Numbered from the stretch's first letter, positions 50,720-59,988 are shown. The stretch is DNA of 64,000 bases from Kibdelosporangium aridum (GCF_900176515.1 NZ_FWXV01000004.1:558001-622000), one strand, 5' to 3'. Numbers and translations: made by a program. The notes: a model not told the origin generated them from the letters alone.

Positions 50720-52134
50720 GCCCACGTCAGATCGTCATCGCCGGATACGGCATGGCCGGTTCCCGGCTCGCCGAGGAAATCCTGCGGCGCGACCCGGAAG
50801 GCGAACGCGTATCCCTGACCATCCTCGGTGAGGAGCAACACCTGGCGTACAACCGGGTGCTGCTGTCCGGAGTGGTCGCCGGGACGATGAAGGCCGAGAA
50901 CGTCACCCTGCACGGCCAGGAATGGCACGACAGGGTCCGGCTTGGCGTGAGTGTCACGGAAATCGACCGGGACACCCGCAAGGTGACCCTCACCGACGGC
51001 AGCACGATCGGTTACGACACACTGGTTCTGGCGACTGGCAGCCGGTCGTGGATCCCGCCGGTCGAAGGTTTGTTCCCGGACGCCCCTGGTGTGCATACCT
51101 TCCGCACACTCGACGACTGCGAAGGAATTCTTGCGGCCGCGCGCCCTGGTGCACCGGTTGCCGTGCTGGGCGGAGGATTGCTCGGCATCGAAGCCGCGCG
51201 TGGGCTGGTTGGCCGGGGCTGCCAGGTGACAGTCGTGCACCCGGTCGGTCACCTGATGGAACGCCAGCTCGATCAAGCGGGCGGCAAGGTCCTCGCCAAG
51301 CAACTGTCCACATTGGGCGTCGAGGTCAAGCTGGACGCCAAGGTGAACGGTTACGTCCCAGGCGACGGCTTGAAGCTCGAAGACGGCTTGGTGCCCGCGG
51401 ACATGGTCGTGGTCACAGCGGGCGTGAAGCCGGAGATCGATCTGGCCGTCAAGGCGGGAATCGCCGTCGACAGAGGCGTCCTGATCGACGACTGCCTGCG
51501 TACCAGCGATCCCCGCATCCACGCGATCGGCGACTGCGCACAGCACCCAGGAACCATGGCAGGCCTTGTGCAATCGGCATGGGAGCAGGCCGACGTACTG
51601 GCCGACCTGTTGACTGGCAAGAACGTTGCCAAGCGGTACCGGGGAACACCGGTGGTCACGCGGCTCAAGGCGCGTGACGTCGACCTGGCGGCACTGGGTG
51701 AGGTGCACGTCGACACCGACGCCGAAGACGCGGAAGTCTTGTGCCTCAACGACCCGACGCGCGGTCGTTATGCCAAGCTCGTCGTCAAACAGGACCGTGT
51801 CGCCGGTGCGATCGTCATCGGTGCCCCGGACGCGGCCGCCACAATCACCCAGTTGTACGACAGCCGGGTGCCGGTTCCGTCGGACCGGCTCGCGGTCCTT
51901 TTGGGACGGGCGTTGCCATCGGAGGCGACGCCTGCGGGTAGTCCTTCCGAGTTGCCCGGCACCGCTTTGGTGTGCCGCTGCAACTCGGTCACAAAAGCGC
52001 AGTTGGTCACGGCTTGGCGAGCGGGCGCCACGGACGTGACAGACCTGGCGTCGGCAACGAGGGCGACGACGGGATGCGGCAGCTGCCGCGATGCGGTGTG
52101 CGGCATTGCTGACTGGCTCTCGACCACGACGTAA
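50716..52134 (+). CDS. nasC: FAD/NAD(P)-dependent electron-transfer subunit of nitrate reductase
   Basis: A 472-residue flavoprotein. The FAD Rossmann motif is GYGMAGSRLAEE (about 10-21), an NAD(P) motif is GGGLLGIEAARG, and a further FAD motif is HAIGDCAQHP. A C-terminal BFD-type [2Fe-2S] domain has C420-x-C422 and C454-x2-C457 (CRC, CGSC). It resembles the NADH-side half of NirB without the sirohaem domain and probably passes electrons from NAD(P)H to the nitrate reductase whose gene it overlaps. Confidence 0.85.
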   Translation: MSPRQIVIAGYGMAGSRLAEEILRRDPEGERVSLTILGEEQHLAYNRVLLSGVVAGTMKAENVTLHGQEWHDRVRLGVSVTEIDRDTRKVTLTDGSTIGYDTLVLATGSRSWIPPVEGLFPDAPGVHTFRTLDDCEGILAAARPGAPVAVLGGGLLGIEAARGLVGRGCQVTVVHPVGHLMERQLDQAGGKVLAKQLSTLGVEVKLDAKVNGYVPGDGLKLEDGLVPADMVVVTAGVKPEIDLAVKAGIAVDRGVLIDDCLRTSDPRIHAIGDCAQHPGTMAGLVQSAWEQADVLADLLTGKNVAKRYRGTPVVTRLKARDVDLAALGEVHVDTDAEDAEVLCLNDPTRGRYAKLVVKQDRVAGAIVIGAPDAAATITQLYDSRVPVPSDRLAVLLGRALPSEATPAGSPSELPGTALVCRCNSVTKAQLVTAWRAGATDVTDLASATRATTGCGSCRDAVCGIADWLSTTT

Positions 52135-52143
52135 AGGAAGAAC

Positions 52144-53490
52144 ATGAAGCGCATCGGTGGACGGTGGATCGACCAGTGGGAGCCGGAGGACCAGACGTTC
52201 TGGGACAACGGCGGCCGCAAGATCGCCTCGCGCAATCTGTGGTTCTCGATTTTCGCCGAGCACCTCGGCTTCTCGATCTGGACACTGTGGTCGGTGATGG
52301 TCCTGTTCATGGGACCGGAATACGGCTTGTCCGCGGCCGACAAGTTCCTCCTCGTGTCGACGCCGACGGTGGTCGGTGGGCTGATCCGGATCCCGTACAC
52401 CTTCGCGCCCGCGAAGTTCGGCGGCCGCAACTGGACGATCTTCTCGGCCGGCCTGCTGCTCATCCCCGCGGTCCTCGCCGCGGTCGTGATGCAGCCGGGC
52501 ACATCGCTGGGCACGTTCATGCTCATCGCCGCGCTGGGTGGCGTCGGTGGTGGGAACTTCGCCTCGTCGATGGCCAACATCAACGCCTTCTTCCCTGAGC
52601 GCAAGAAAGGCTGGGCGCTCGGCCTCAACGCGGGCGGCGGAAACCTTGGTGTGGCAGCGATCCAGGTGATCGGCCTGGTGGTGATCAGCACGGCTGGCCC
52701 GAGCGCGCCGCGGATCATCCTGTACATCTACATGCCGTTGCTCATCCTGGCGGCGATCGGCGCGATGCTGTTCATGGACAACCTGAGCACGATGAGTGGT
52801 GACACCAAAGCCCTTCGTGAGGTTGTCAAGGACCGGCAGTCCTGGGTGATGTCGTTCCTCTACATCGGCACTTTCGGGTCGTTCATCGGGTACAGCTTCG
52901 CCTTCGGTCTCGTGCTGCAGAACCAGTTCGGCCGCACACCGTTGCAGGCGGCGTCGCTGACATTCCTCGGGCCGTTGGTCGGTTCGTTGATCAGGCCAGT
53001 CGGCGGGTGGCTCGCCGACCGGGTCGGTGGTGCGAAAGTCACCCTGTGGACGTTCCTCGCGCTGGCCGCGGGGACCGGTGTGACGATCGTCGCATCGAAC
53101 ATGAAGTCGCTGCCGCTGTTCGTCGCCGGGTTCATTTCGTTGTTCGTGTTCTCCGGGCTCGGCAACGGATCCACCTACAAGATGATCCCGGCGATCTTCC
53201 GCGCCAAGGCCCAGTCCGCGATCGAGGCAGGTGCCGACGAGAAGACCGCGTTGGTGCGGGCCAGGCGGCTTTCCGGCGCCCTGATCGGCTTGGCAGGGGC
53301 GATCGGCGCGCTGGGCGGTGTGTTCATCAACCTGGCGTTCCGTGAGTCCTTCATGACCGCGAAGACCGGAGTTCCCGCGTTCGTGGCGTTCCTGGTCTTC
53401 TACGGAATCTGTTTTGTTGTCACGTGGGCGGTCTACCTGCGCAAACCGTCCTCGGTCAAGACCACGGAGCCGGCCCTCTCAGGCGTTTGA
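52144..53490 (+). CDS. narK: NarK/NRT2-type nitrate/nitrite transporter
   Basis: A 448-residue major-facilitator protein with about 12 spans. The nitrate signature is visible twice as Gly-rich spans (ALGGVGGGNFASSMANINAFFPERKKG and FSGLGNGSTYKMIPAIF), with the second Gly-rich segment carrying the NNP-family pattern. GRWIDQWEPEDQTFWDNGGRKIASRNL at the start is typical of actinomycete NarK. It imports nitrate and/or exports nitrite. It follows the nitrate reductase genes by nine bases, as one operon. Confidence 0.9.
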   Translation: MKRIGGRWIDQWEPEDQTFWDNGGRKIASRNLWFSIFAEHLGFSIWTLWSVMVLFMGPEYGLSAADKFLLVSTPTVVGGLIRIPYTFAPAKFGGRNWTIFSAGLLLIPAVLAAVVMQPGTSLGTFMLIAALGGVGGGNFASSMANINAFFPERKKGWALGLNAGGGNLGVAAIQVIGLVVISTAGPSAPRIILYIYMPLLILAAIGAMLFMDNLSTMSGDTKALREVVKDRQSWVMSFLYIGTFGSFIGYSFAFGLVLQNQFGRTPLQAASLTFLGPLVGSLIRPVGGWLADRVGGAKVTLWTFLALAAGTGVTIVASNMKSLPLFVAGFISLFVFSGLGNGSTYKMIPAIFRAKAQSAIEAGADEKTALVRARRLSGALIGLAGAIGALGGVFINLAFRESFMTAKTGVPAFVAFLVFYGICFVVTWAVYLRKPSSVKTTEPALSGV

Positions 53491-53509
53491 CCTGCGGCGG
53501 GAGATTCCT

Positions 53510-53525
53510 TTAACGCGCCGGAAAC
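53510..53525 (+). promoter_or_regulatory. GlnR-like box before nirB
   Basis: TTAAC-N6-GAAAC fits the GlnR half-site GTnAC-N6-GAAAC with one mismatch at the first base. It lies 71 bases before the nirB ATG. Together with the similar box before the nitrate reductase gene this supports nitrogen control of both operons. Confidence 0.55.
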
Positions 53526-53596
53526 ACGGCAGAACCCGGTTCGACACGCTCACGACCCAGCATGGGGAACGTGCCCAACAGGGAGGACACAGCGGT

Positions 53597-56086
53597 ATGA
53601 CGCGGACATTGGTCGTCGTCGGATACGGGATGGTCGGTCATCGCCTGGCTCAGGCGATGCGGGACCGGGACGTGGACGGCGCATGGCGAATCGAAGTGCT
53701 CGCCGAGGAACCACGCCCGGCGTACGACCGGGTCGCTCTGTCCTCCTATGTGGACACGTGGAACGCTGATGACCTGATGCTGCCGGACATCGACGGCGTC
53801 AACATCAGGCTTGGCGAGAGCGCACTGGAGATCGACCGCGAGAAGCGGGAAGTCATCACGAGCAAGGGCGAGCGCGTCAACTACGACGCGCTGGTCCTTG
53901 CCACCGGCTCGAACCCGTTCGTGCCACCCGTTCCCGGCCGGGAGCTGCCGGGGTGCTTCGTCTACCGGACGATCGACGATCTCGACGCCATACGGGCGGC
54001 CGTCGAGAAAGCCGATCGTCCTGGTAGGCGGGCAGGGATGGTGCTCGGCGGCGGCCTGCTCGGCCTAGAGGCCGCGAATGCCTTGCGCGGTATGGGGCTT
54101 TCGCCGCACGTGGTCGAGCTCGCGCCCCGGCTGATGCCGATCCAGGTCGACGACGGCGGCGCCGGGTTGCTCAAGAACCTGGTGCAGAAGCTGGACCTGA
54201 CCGTCCACACTGGAACCTCCGCCGAGGTGATCGAGCGGGACGGTGACCGGATGGTCGCCAAGCTGACCAACGGCGTCGAGCTCGACGTGGACGTGGTCGT
54301 GTTCTCCGCCGGTATCCGTCCACGTGACGACCTGGCCAGGCAAATCGGTCTGACCACCGGCGCGCGTGGTGGCGTTGTGGTGGACGAAGGTTGCCGCACG
54401 GACGACGAGAACATCTACGCCATCGGCGAATGCGCGTGTGTCGACGGGATGGTCTACGGCCTCGTCGCACCCGGCTACGCCATGGCCGAGGTCGTGGCCG
54501 ATCGCTTGCTCGGTGGCACGGCGACCTTCCCCGGCGCCGACACCTCGACGAAGCTGAAGCTGCTCGGCGTGGACGTCGCGAGCTTCGGTGATGCGCACGG
54601 TGCCACCGAGGGCGCTCTTGAAGTGGTCTTCAACGACGCGGTGGCCGGCACCTACGCCAAGGTTGTGGTCTCGGACGACGCGAAGACCCTACTGGGCGGA
54701 ATCTTGGTCGGTGACGCGAGCGCGTACACCATGCTGCGTCCGATGGTCGGTCGCGCGATCTCCGGCGACCCGGCCGCGCTGATCGCCCCGGCCGGTACGG
54801 ACATCGCGATGGGGTCGCTGCCTGACGACGCCCAAGTCTGTTCCTGCAACGCCGTGACGAAGGCGACGATCAAGGGCGCGATCGCTGAGGGCTGCGCGGA
54901 TGTGCCCGGGTTGAAGAGCTGCACCAAGGCGGGCACGACATGTGGTTCGTGCATTCCGATGCTCAAGCAGTTGCTCGCCGAGTCCGGTGTCGAGCAGTCG
55001 AAGGCGCTGTGTGAGCACTTCGAGTTCAGCCGCGCAGAGCTGTTCGAGATCATCTCCAGCACCGGCATCCGTGCGTTCAGCGAACTGATCACCAAGCACG
55101 GCAGGGGAACCGGATGTGACCTGTGCAAGCCCGCGGTCGCGTCCATTCTGGCGTCGCTGGGCAACGGGCACGTACTTGACGGCGAACAAGCGTCCCTTCA
55201 GGACACCAACGACCACTTCCTGGCGAACCTGCAGCGCAACGGCACGTACTCGGTGGTGCCGCGCATCCCCGGCGGTGAGATCACACCGGAGAAGCTGATG
55301 GTGATCGCCGAGGTGGCCAGGGACTTCGGGCTGTACACGAAGATCACCGGCGGCCAGCGGATCGACCTGTTCGGTGCGACGGTCGACCAGCTGCCGCACA
55401 TCTGGCGGCGACTCGTCGACGCGGGCATGGAGTCCGGTCACGCCTACGGAAAGGCGTTGCGTACCGTCAAATCGTGCGTCGGCACGACCTGGTGTCGTTA
55501 TGGCGTCCAGGACTCGGTCGGGTTGGCGATCCAGTTGGAGCTGCGCTACCGGGGCCTGCGGTCACCGCACAAGCTCAAGTCCGCTGTTTCCGGCTGTGCC
55601 AGGGAGTGCGCCGAGGCTCGCAGCAAGGACTTCGGTGTGATCGCGACCGAGCACGGCTGGAACCTGTACGTCGGCGGCAACGGCGGCTTCAAGCCGCGGC
55701 ACGCGGACCTCCTTGTGTCTGATGTGGACACCGAGACGTTGGTCAGGCTGATCGACCGGTTCCTGATGTTCTACATCCGGACCGCGGATCGGTTGCAGCG
55801 CACGGCGGCGTGGATCGAGGCGATGGAGGGCGGTCTTGACCACCTGCGTGAGGTGATCGTCGACGACAGCCTCGGCATCTGTGCTGACCTGGAGGCCGCG
55901 ATGGAGCAGCACGTCGGCTCCTACGCGGACGAGTGGCGCGGTGTGCTGGAGGACCCCGAGAAACTCGCCCGGTTCGCCTCGTTCGTCAACGCGCCGGGCA
56001 CACCGGACCCGACAGTCTCGTTCCGCGAGGAACGCGGCCAGAAGGTTCCCGTCCAGCTGGGCATTCCGGAGGTGGTATCGCGATGA
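53597..56086 (+). CDS. nirB: Nitrite reductase large subunit NirB
   Basis: An 829-residue NADH-dependent, sirohaem-containing nitrite reductase that makes ammonia. FAD motif GYGMVGHRLAQA (about 9-20), NAD motif GGGLLGLEAA, a BFD [2Fe-2S] domain at about 415-452 (CSC and CGSC), then the sulfite/nitrite reductase domain, with four Cys for the [4Fe-4S]-sirohaem centre (C627-x5-C633 and C667-x3-C671). GGGAGG lies ten bases before the ATG. It overlaps nirD by four bases. An open frame extends upstream of the ATG through the end of narK, but is not coding. Confidence 0.94.
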   Translation: MTRTLVVVGYGMVGHRLAQAMRDRDVDGAWRIEVLAEEPRPAYDRVALSSYVDTWNADDLMLPDIDGVNIRLGESALEIDREKREVITSKGERVNYDALVLATGSNPFVPPVPGRELPGCFVYRTIDDLDAIRAAVEKADRPGRRAGMVLGGGLLGLEAANALRGMGLSPHVVELAPRLMPIQVDDGGAGLLKNLVQKLDLTVHTGTSAEVIERDGDRMVAKLTNGVELDVDVVVFSAGIRPRDDLARQIGLTTGARGGVVVDEGCRTDDENIYAIGECACVDGMVYGLVAPGYAMAEVVADRLLGGTATFPGADTSTKLKLLGVDVASFGDAHGATEGALEVVFNDAVAGTYAKVVVSDDAKTLLGGILVGDASAYTMLRPMVGRAISGDPAALIAPAGTDIAMGSLPDDAQVCSCNAVTKATIKGAIAEGCADVPGLKSCTKAGTTCGSCIPMLKQLLAESGVEQSKALCEHFEFSRAELFEIISSTGIRAFSELITKHGRGTGCDLCKPAVASILASLGNGHVLDGEQASLQDTNDHFLANLQRNGTYSVVPRIPGGEITPEKLMVIAEVARDFGLYTKITGGQRIDLFGATVDQLPHIWRRLVDAGMESGHAYGKALRTVKSCVGTTWCRYGVQDSVGLAIQLELRYRGLRSPHKLKSAVSGCARECAEARSKDFGVIATEHGWNLYVGGNGGFKPRHADLLVSDVDTETLVRLIDRFLMFYIRTADRLQRTAAWIEAMEGGLDHLREVIVDDSLGICADLEAAMEQHVGSYADEWRGVLEDPEKLARFASFVNAPGTPDPTVSFREERGQKVPVQLGIPEVVSR

Positions 56087-56418
56087 TGTCCAAATCAGTC
56101 GTCGCAGTTTTTCCGCTGGCACGGCTGTTGCCCAATCGGGGTGTTGCCGCCTTGCTCCCTGGCGACGTCCAGGTCGCGGTGTTCCGCACCGGCGACGATG
56201 AGGTCTACGCACTGTCCAACATAGACCCGTTCTCGCGGGCCGCCGTGATGTCGCGGGGCATCGTCGGGGACCGGGGTGGCGTGCCCGTCGCGGTGTCGCC
56301 GATGCACAAGAACGCTTTCGATCTGCGCACGGGCGTGTGCGTGGATGATCCAGAGGTATCGCTCGAGGTGTATCCGGTGCGGGTGGACGCGGGCATGGTC
56401 ATGGTTGGGGCTCCGTGA
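56083..56418 (+). CDS. nirD: Nitrite reductase small subunit NirD
   Basis: A 111-residue Rieske-fold protein. As in the NirD family, the Cys/His ligands of a Rieske cluster are missing; it keeps VAVFRTGDDEVYALSNIDPFSRAAVMSRGIVGD and VAVSPMHKNAFDLRTGVC. It supports NirB function. Start overlaps nirB and stop overlaps the HemD-type gene, both by four bases. Confidence 0.88.
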   Translation: MMSKSVVAVFPLARLLPNRGVAALLPGDVQVAVFRTGDDEVYALSNIDPFSRAAVMSRGIVGDRGGVPVAVSPMHKNAFDLRTGVCVDDPEVSLEVYPVRVDAGMVMVGAP

Positions 56419-57560
56419 CGCTCATGGTTGACAGCGTCGAGACCGAGGTTCCGCCGCTGGCCGGTTACACGGTCGGCATCACCGCGGCCCGCCGCGCCGA
56501 CGAACTGGCTGTGCTGTTGGAGCGCCGTGGCGCCAATGTGGTGCACGGTCCCGCGATCCGGATCGTGCCGTTGCCGGACGACACGGAGTTGCAGGCGGCC
56601 ACCGAGGGAATGATCGCGGACCCGGTCGACTACGTGGTGGTCACCACGGGGATCGGGTTCCGCGGATGGGTCGAGGCGGCCGAGGGCTGGGGACTGGGGC
56701 CGGATCTGCTGGGGATTCTGGGCAAGGCGGACGTGTTCGCCCGTGGGCCCAAGGCCAAGGGCGCGGTCCGGGCGGCCGGCCTGGTGGAGAGCTGGTCGCC
56801 GGCGTCGGAGAGCAACTCCGAGGTGCTGGAGTACCTGCTGGATTCCGGAGTGGACGGTAAGCGGATCGCGGTCCAGCTGCACGGCGAGCCGTTGCCGAAC
56901 TTCGTGAACTCGTTGCTGGCCGCGGGCGCCGAAGTCGTCGAGATCCCGGTGTACCGCTGGACCTTGCCGGCGGACGTAGGCCCGCTTGAGCGCTTGCTCG
57001 ACGCGGTCCTGGCTGGCTCGGTCGACGCGTTGACGTTCACCAGCGCACCCGCCGCGGCGAGCCTGCTGGCGATGGCGGAGAGGCAAGGGCGGCGCGACGC
57101 GCTGCTGGACATCCTTCGAGGACCGGTTTTGCCGGTGTGCGTGGGATCGGTGACCGCTGGACCGTTGATGGACGCCGGAATTCCGGTGGTGCAGCCAGAG
57201 CGGCCCAGGATCGGCGCGCTGGCCAGGTCAGTCGCGACTGAATTGCCTGGCCGTGCCACGCGGTTGCATGTGGGCGGCACCCAGTTGGAACTCCGCGGTC
57301 AGGCGGTCATCGTTGACGGCGTGCTGCGAGTCGTGCCACCAGCGCCAATGGCGGTTCTCCGGGCTCTGAGCGTGACGCCAGGCAAAGTCCTGTCCAGGCC
57401 TGCCCTGATCGGCGTGCTTCGCAAGCACTCCGGGCGGGACGGGGACGTCGATGCCCACGCGGTGGAAACCGCGATCGCGCGACTGCGTTCGGCGTTGGGA
57501 GATTCCACGCTCGTTCAGACCGTTGTCAAACGCGGCTACAGGTTGGCGATCCCGGTATGA
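56415..57560 (+). CDS. Uroporphyrinogen-III synthase fused to winged-helix domain
   Basis: A 381-residue protein. Residues 15-270 have the HemD fold pattern (AGYTVGITAARRADELAVLLERRGANV, VTTGIGFRGWVEAAE, DALTFTSAPAAASLL). Residues 290-380 are an OmpR-type winged helix (LRVVPPAPMAVLRALSVTPGKVLSRPALIGVL, VETAIARLRSAL, VQTVVKRGYRLAIPV). It resembles M. tuberculosis Rv0260c. It could supply the tetrapyrrole precursor, sense it, regulate the locus, or do all. GTG at 56415 overlaps nirD; an ATG at 56424 is an alternative. The sirohaem-chelatase gene follows with overlap. Confidence 0.87.
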   Translation: MTLMVDSVETEVPPLAGYTVGITAARRADELAVLLERRGANVVHGPAIRIVPLPDDTELQAATEGMIADPVDYVVVTTGIGFRGWVEAAEGWGLGPDLLGILGKADVFARGPKAKGAVRAAGLVESWSPASESNSEVLEYLLDSGVDGKRIAVQLHGEPLPNFVNSLLAAGAEVVEIPVYRWTLPADVGPLERLLDAVLAGSVDALTFTSAPAAASLLAMAERQGRRDALLDILRGPVLPVCVGSVTAGPLMDAGIPVVQPERPRIGALARSVATELPGRATRLHVGGTQLELRGQAVIVDGVLRVVPPAPMAVLRALSVTPGKVLSRPALIGVLRKHSGRDGDVDAHAVETAIARLRSALGDSTLVQTVVKRGYRLAIPV

Positions 57561-58297
57561 CTCTTGTTCTTGCCGCCCATGGCACTCGTGATCCAGCGGG
57601 CAGCCAGGTCATCCACGAGCTCGCCGAGCGGGTCCGAGCCCGGCTGTCCGATGTGGATGTGCGAGTGGCGTTCGCGGACGTGTGCTCGCCTAGCGTCTCC
57701 GACGTGTTGCGGACTGTGGACGGCCCTGCGGTCGTGGTCCCGGCTTTCCTCGCGTCCGGCTATCACGTCCGGGTGGACATCCCTGCTCAGGTCCGTGAAT
57801 CCGGGCACCGCCAGACGATCGTGACCGACCCTTTTGGACCGTCACCGTCCCTTGTGGCCGTTGTGCACGAGCGACTGGTCGAGGCCGGATGGGACGGTGA
57901 GCCGGTCGTGCTCGCTGCGGCTGGGTCGTCGGATTCTCGCGCACTGGATGACGTTCAACGTGCCGCGCGGCTGTTGCAGACACGTGTGCGGGTGCCTGTC
58001 GAAGTCGGGTACGTAACGACAGCAAGCCCCCGGGTCACGGACCTGGTCCGTGATCGGAGGCTTGCCATCGCCGCGTGGTTGCTGGCTCCTGGGTTGTTCC
58101 ATCGGGTCGTCCGTGACGCGGGAGCCAGCGTCGCCGCCGAGCCGATCGGCGCCCATTCAGGCGCGGTCGAGCTCGTTGTCCGTCGTTACCGCAATGCCTA
58201 CTTGCCGACCGGAGCCGTCAGCTTGCCGTTGTCGTTCGCAACGGCAACGCAGGTGCCCGCCCGGTCACCCTGTGCCCAGGACTCCTTGGTCGGGTAG
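57557..58297 (+). CDS. Sirohydrochlorin chelatase, CbiX/SirB-like
   Basis: A 246-residue protein with two CbiX-type halves. The first has LVLAAHGTRDPAGSQ with the metal-binding His and VVPAFLASGYHVRVDIP; the second has VVLAAAGSSDSRALDD. It should insert iron (or cobalt) into sirohydrochlorin, giving sirohaem for NirB. Its last 100 bases overlap the convergent DUF4190-type gene on the other strand. The family domain appears to end about 30 residues before the stop, so the tail may be extra. Start overlaps the HemD-fusion stop. Confidence 0.88.
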   Translation: MTLVLAAHGTRDPAGSQVIHELAERVRARLSDVDVRVAFADVCSPSVSDVLRTVDGPAVVVPAFLASGYHVRVDIPAQVRESGHRQTIVTDPFGPSPSLVAVVHERLVEAGWDGEPVVLAAAGSSDSRALDDVQRAARLLQTRVRVPVEVGYVTTASPRVTDLVRDRRLAIAAWLLAPGLFHRVVRDAGASVAAEPIGAHSGAVELVVRRYRNAYLPTGAVSLPLSFATATQVPARSPCAQDSLVG

Positions 58298-58950
58298 AAG
58301 TAGTAGATACCCAGCTTGTCCGCGATCGGGCTGGCCTCGACCCGTGCGCCGACCTTGTCGACGCAGAGCTTCTCCACCTCCGCGGCGATCTGGTCGGTGC
58401 CCGGGTACGCGCCGCTGCCCGCGACGGTGACCTGGCTGAGCACCTCGGCGTCGTGCGGCTGGGTGCACGGCACGGCACTGACCGACATGACCTCTTTGTT
58501 GTCGCCGGGGACGTTGTTGAAGCAGTCGCCGTCCTTCAGGTCGAACACATCGAGCTGTCCGGCTTGGGTGACCTGGCCCGTGTTGGTGTCGCGCGTGGCG
58601 CGCAGTCCGTCGCCGATGATGAAGACGGCGACGAGCAGGACAATCCACGCCGCGGACAGCACGAGACCGGCGATGGCCATGCCCCGGCCCTTGTCACCGC
58701 GCTTGCGGATCTGGCTCAGCGCGACGAAGCCGAAGATGACTGCGAACAGGACACCGCCGATGATGCCGAAGACCAGTGCGGCGATGGCGAAGCCGTTGGT
58801 CTTGCCGGACGGCGGTGGCGGGTAGTAACCAGGAGGCGGCGGCATGCCCGCGTCCTGGCCCTGCGGCGGTGGCAAGGGCGCGCCTTGCCCATGTGGAGGC
58901 GTGTGGCCGTCACCAGGAGGCGGCGGCATCAAAGGAGGTGGTTGCGTCAC
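58198..58950 (-). CDS. DUF4190-type membrane protein with septum-formation-like domain
   Basis: A 250-residue protein. A Pro/Gly-rich N-terminus (PPPPG repeats) is followed by two membrane spans in the DUF4190 pattern (about 52-78 and 90-115, with FGFVALSQIRKRGDKGRGMAIAGLVLS between). The external domain (DGDCFNNVPGD, VPCTQPHDAEV) has a conserved Cys pair, like septum formation family proteins. GTG at 58950 is chosen. Its 3' end overlaps the chelatase gene on the other strand. Function unknown. Confidence 0.82.
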   Translation of the reverse strand: MTQPPPLMPPPPGDGHTPPHGQGAPLPPPQGQDAGMPPPPGYYPPPPSGKTNGFAIAALVFGIIGGVLFAVIFGFVALSQIRKRGDKGRGMAIAGLVLSAAWIVLLVAVFIIGDGLRATRDTNTGQVTQAGQLDVFDLKDGDCFNNVPGDNKEVMSVSAVPCTQPHDAEVLSQVTVAGSGAYPGTDQIAAEVEKLCVDKVGARVEASPIADKLGIYYFYPTKESWAQGDRAGTCVAVANDNGKLTAPVGK

Positions 58951-59058
58951 GCGAGCATGATGGCGGACGCCACTACACGCTGTACACACGTTTGGCACAG
59001 GTAACGACCAAAGAGTGACCAGCGATGCTGTTCAGTGACCACGCTGACTGGGGGAACT

Positions 59059-59988
59059 GTGCTCAAAACCCGCCGCGCCGTCGCAGGTGTGATTGTCGCA
59101 ACTGGACTGATGCTGCCGGCCACCGCCGAGGCACAGACGTGCACCTGGCAGCGGACAGACTTCACTGTGCCTGAGCCGCACTACAACGTCGAGGTGTTCG
59201 GGATCGGCGGCGACTACGCCGTCGGCACGGCGATCACCGACGGCACGCGGATTGTCCGATGGCACAACGGCCAGGGAACTGTCCTCGAACCACCAGCGGA
59301 AGGTGACTTCGTCTGGCCGGTCTCGGTGAGCGCGAACGGGACTGTGGTAGCGAAGCAGAGCGCTCGCGGGTACGTCACCAAACTGGACGGCACACACCAG
59401 TTCCTGGGCACCGGCGACGGTGAGACCGCGGAGCCCATGTCGATCAACGGCCACGGAGACGTCGCTGGTTACGTCCACGGCAACGGCCAGAGCAAGAACG
59501 TCGTCTGGTCCGGATCGGACTACTCGAAGTACGAGGTCTACAGCATGACCAACGTCGGCGTCGCGGGCATCGACGACACGAACGCACTGGTCACTACGAA
59601 CGGCGTCAAGTACCGAAGCCCCAAGGTGGGGTGGCCGCTGCAGAAAGCCCATGGTTACAAGGACGTTGTGGTGGAGGAGTTCGACCACGGCATCGCGGTG
59701 GGGTGGACGCACAAGAACGGCTCCCGCATGGCGCTTGTGTGGAACGACAATTCGTCCCTGCGCGTCACGATTCCCAGCGCTGTCGCGTACTCGGCGAATA
59801 CCCGCGGAACGATCATCGGCAGTGCGGGCGACGGAAGCCCGCGGCTGTGGCGAGCCGGAGGCATGGGCGTTTTGCCAAGCCCAGCACCGCTTTACTACGC
59901 CACCTTCGTCACCGAGGACGACCGCCTCGTCGGAACGTACAAGGACAGCAACGACGACGGCCACGCAGCCGCGTGGAGTTGCAGTTAG
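59059..59988 (+). CDS. Secreted beta-propeller-like protein
   Basis: A 309-residue exported protein with a signal peptide (VLKTRRAVAGVIVATGLMLPATAEA). The mature part repeats segments such as NGHGDVAGYVHGNG, FDHGIAVGWTHKNG and TRGTIIGSAGDG. They resemble HAF-type repeats and suggest a beta-propeller. A C-terminal Cys (AWSCS) may pair with the N-terminal one. GTG at 59059 is chosen, with GGGGGAAC close before it; GTG at 59035 is possible. No catalytic motif is seen. The stop codon interlocks with the alkyltransferase-like gene. Confidence 0.72.
   Translation: MLKTRRAVAGVIVATGLMLPATAEAQTCTWQRTDFTVPEPHYNVEVFGIGGDYAVGTAITDGTRIVRWHNGQGTVLEPPAEGDFVWPVSVSANGTVVAKQSARGYVTKLDGTHQFLGTGDGETAEPMSINGHGDVAGYVHGNGQSKNVVWSGSDYSKYEVYSMTNVGVAGIDDTNALVTTNGVKYRSPKVGWPLQKAHGYKDVVVEEFDHGIAVGWTHKNGSRMALVWNDNSSLRVTIPSAVAYSANTRGTIIGSAGDGSPRLWRAGGMGVLPSPAPLYYATFVTEDDRLVGTYKDSNDDGHAAAWSCS

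Noticed and set aside
53414..53596. Longer NirB with 61 extra residues
   Set aside because: The extension lies in the narK end and the promoter region with the GlnR-like box; the ATG at 53597 has a ribosome-binding site and matches the FAD-domain start.
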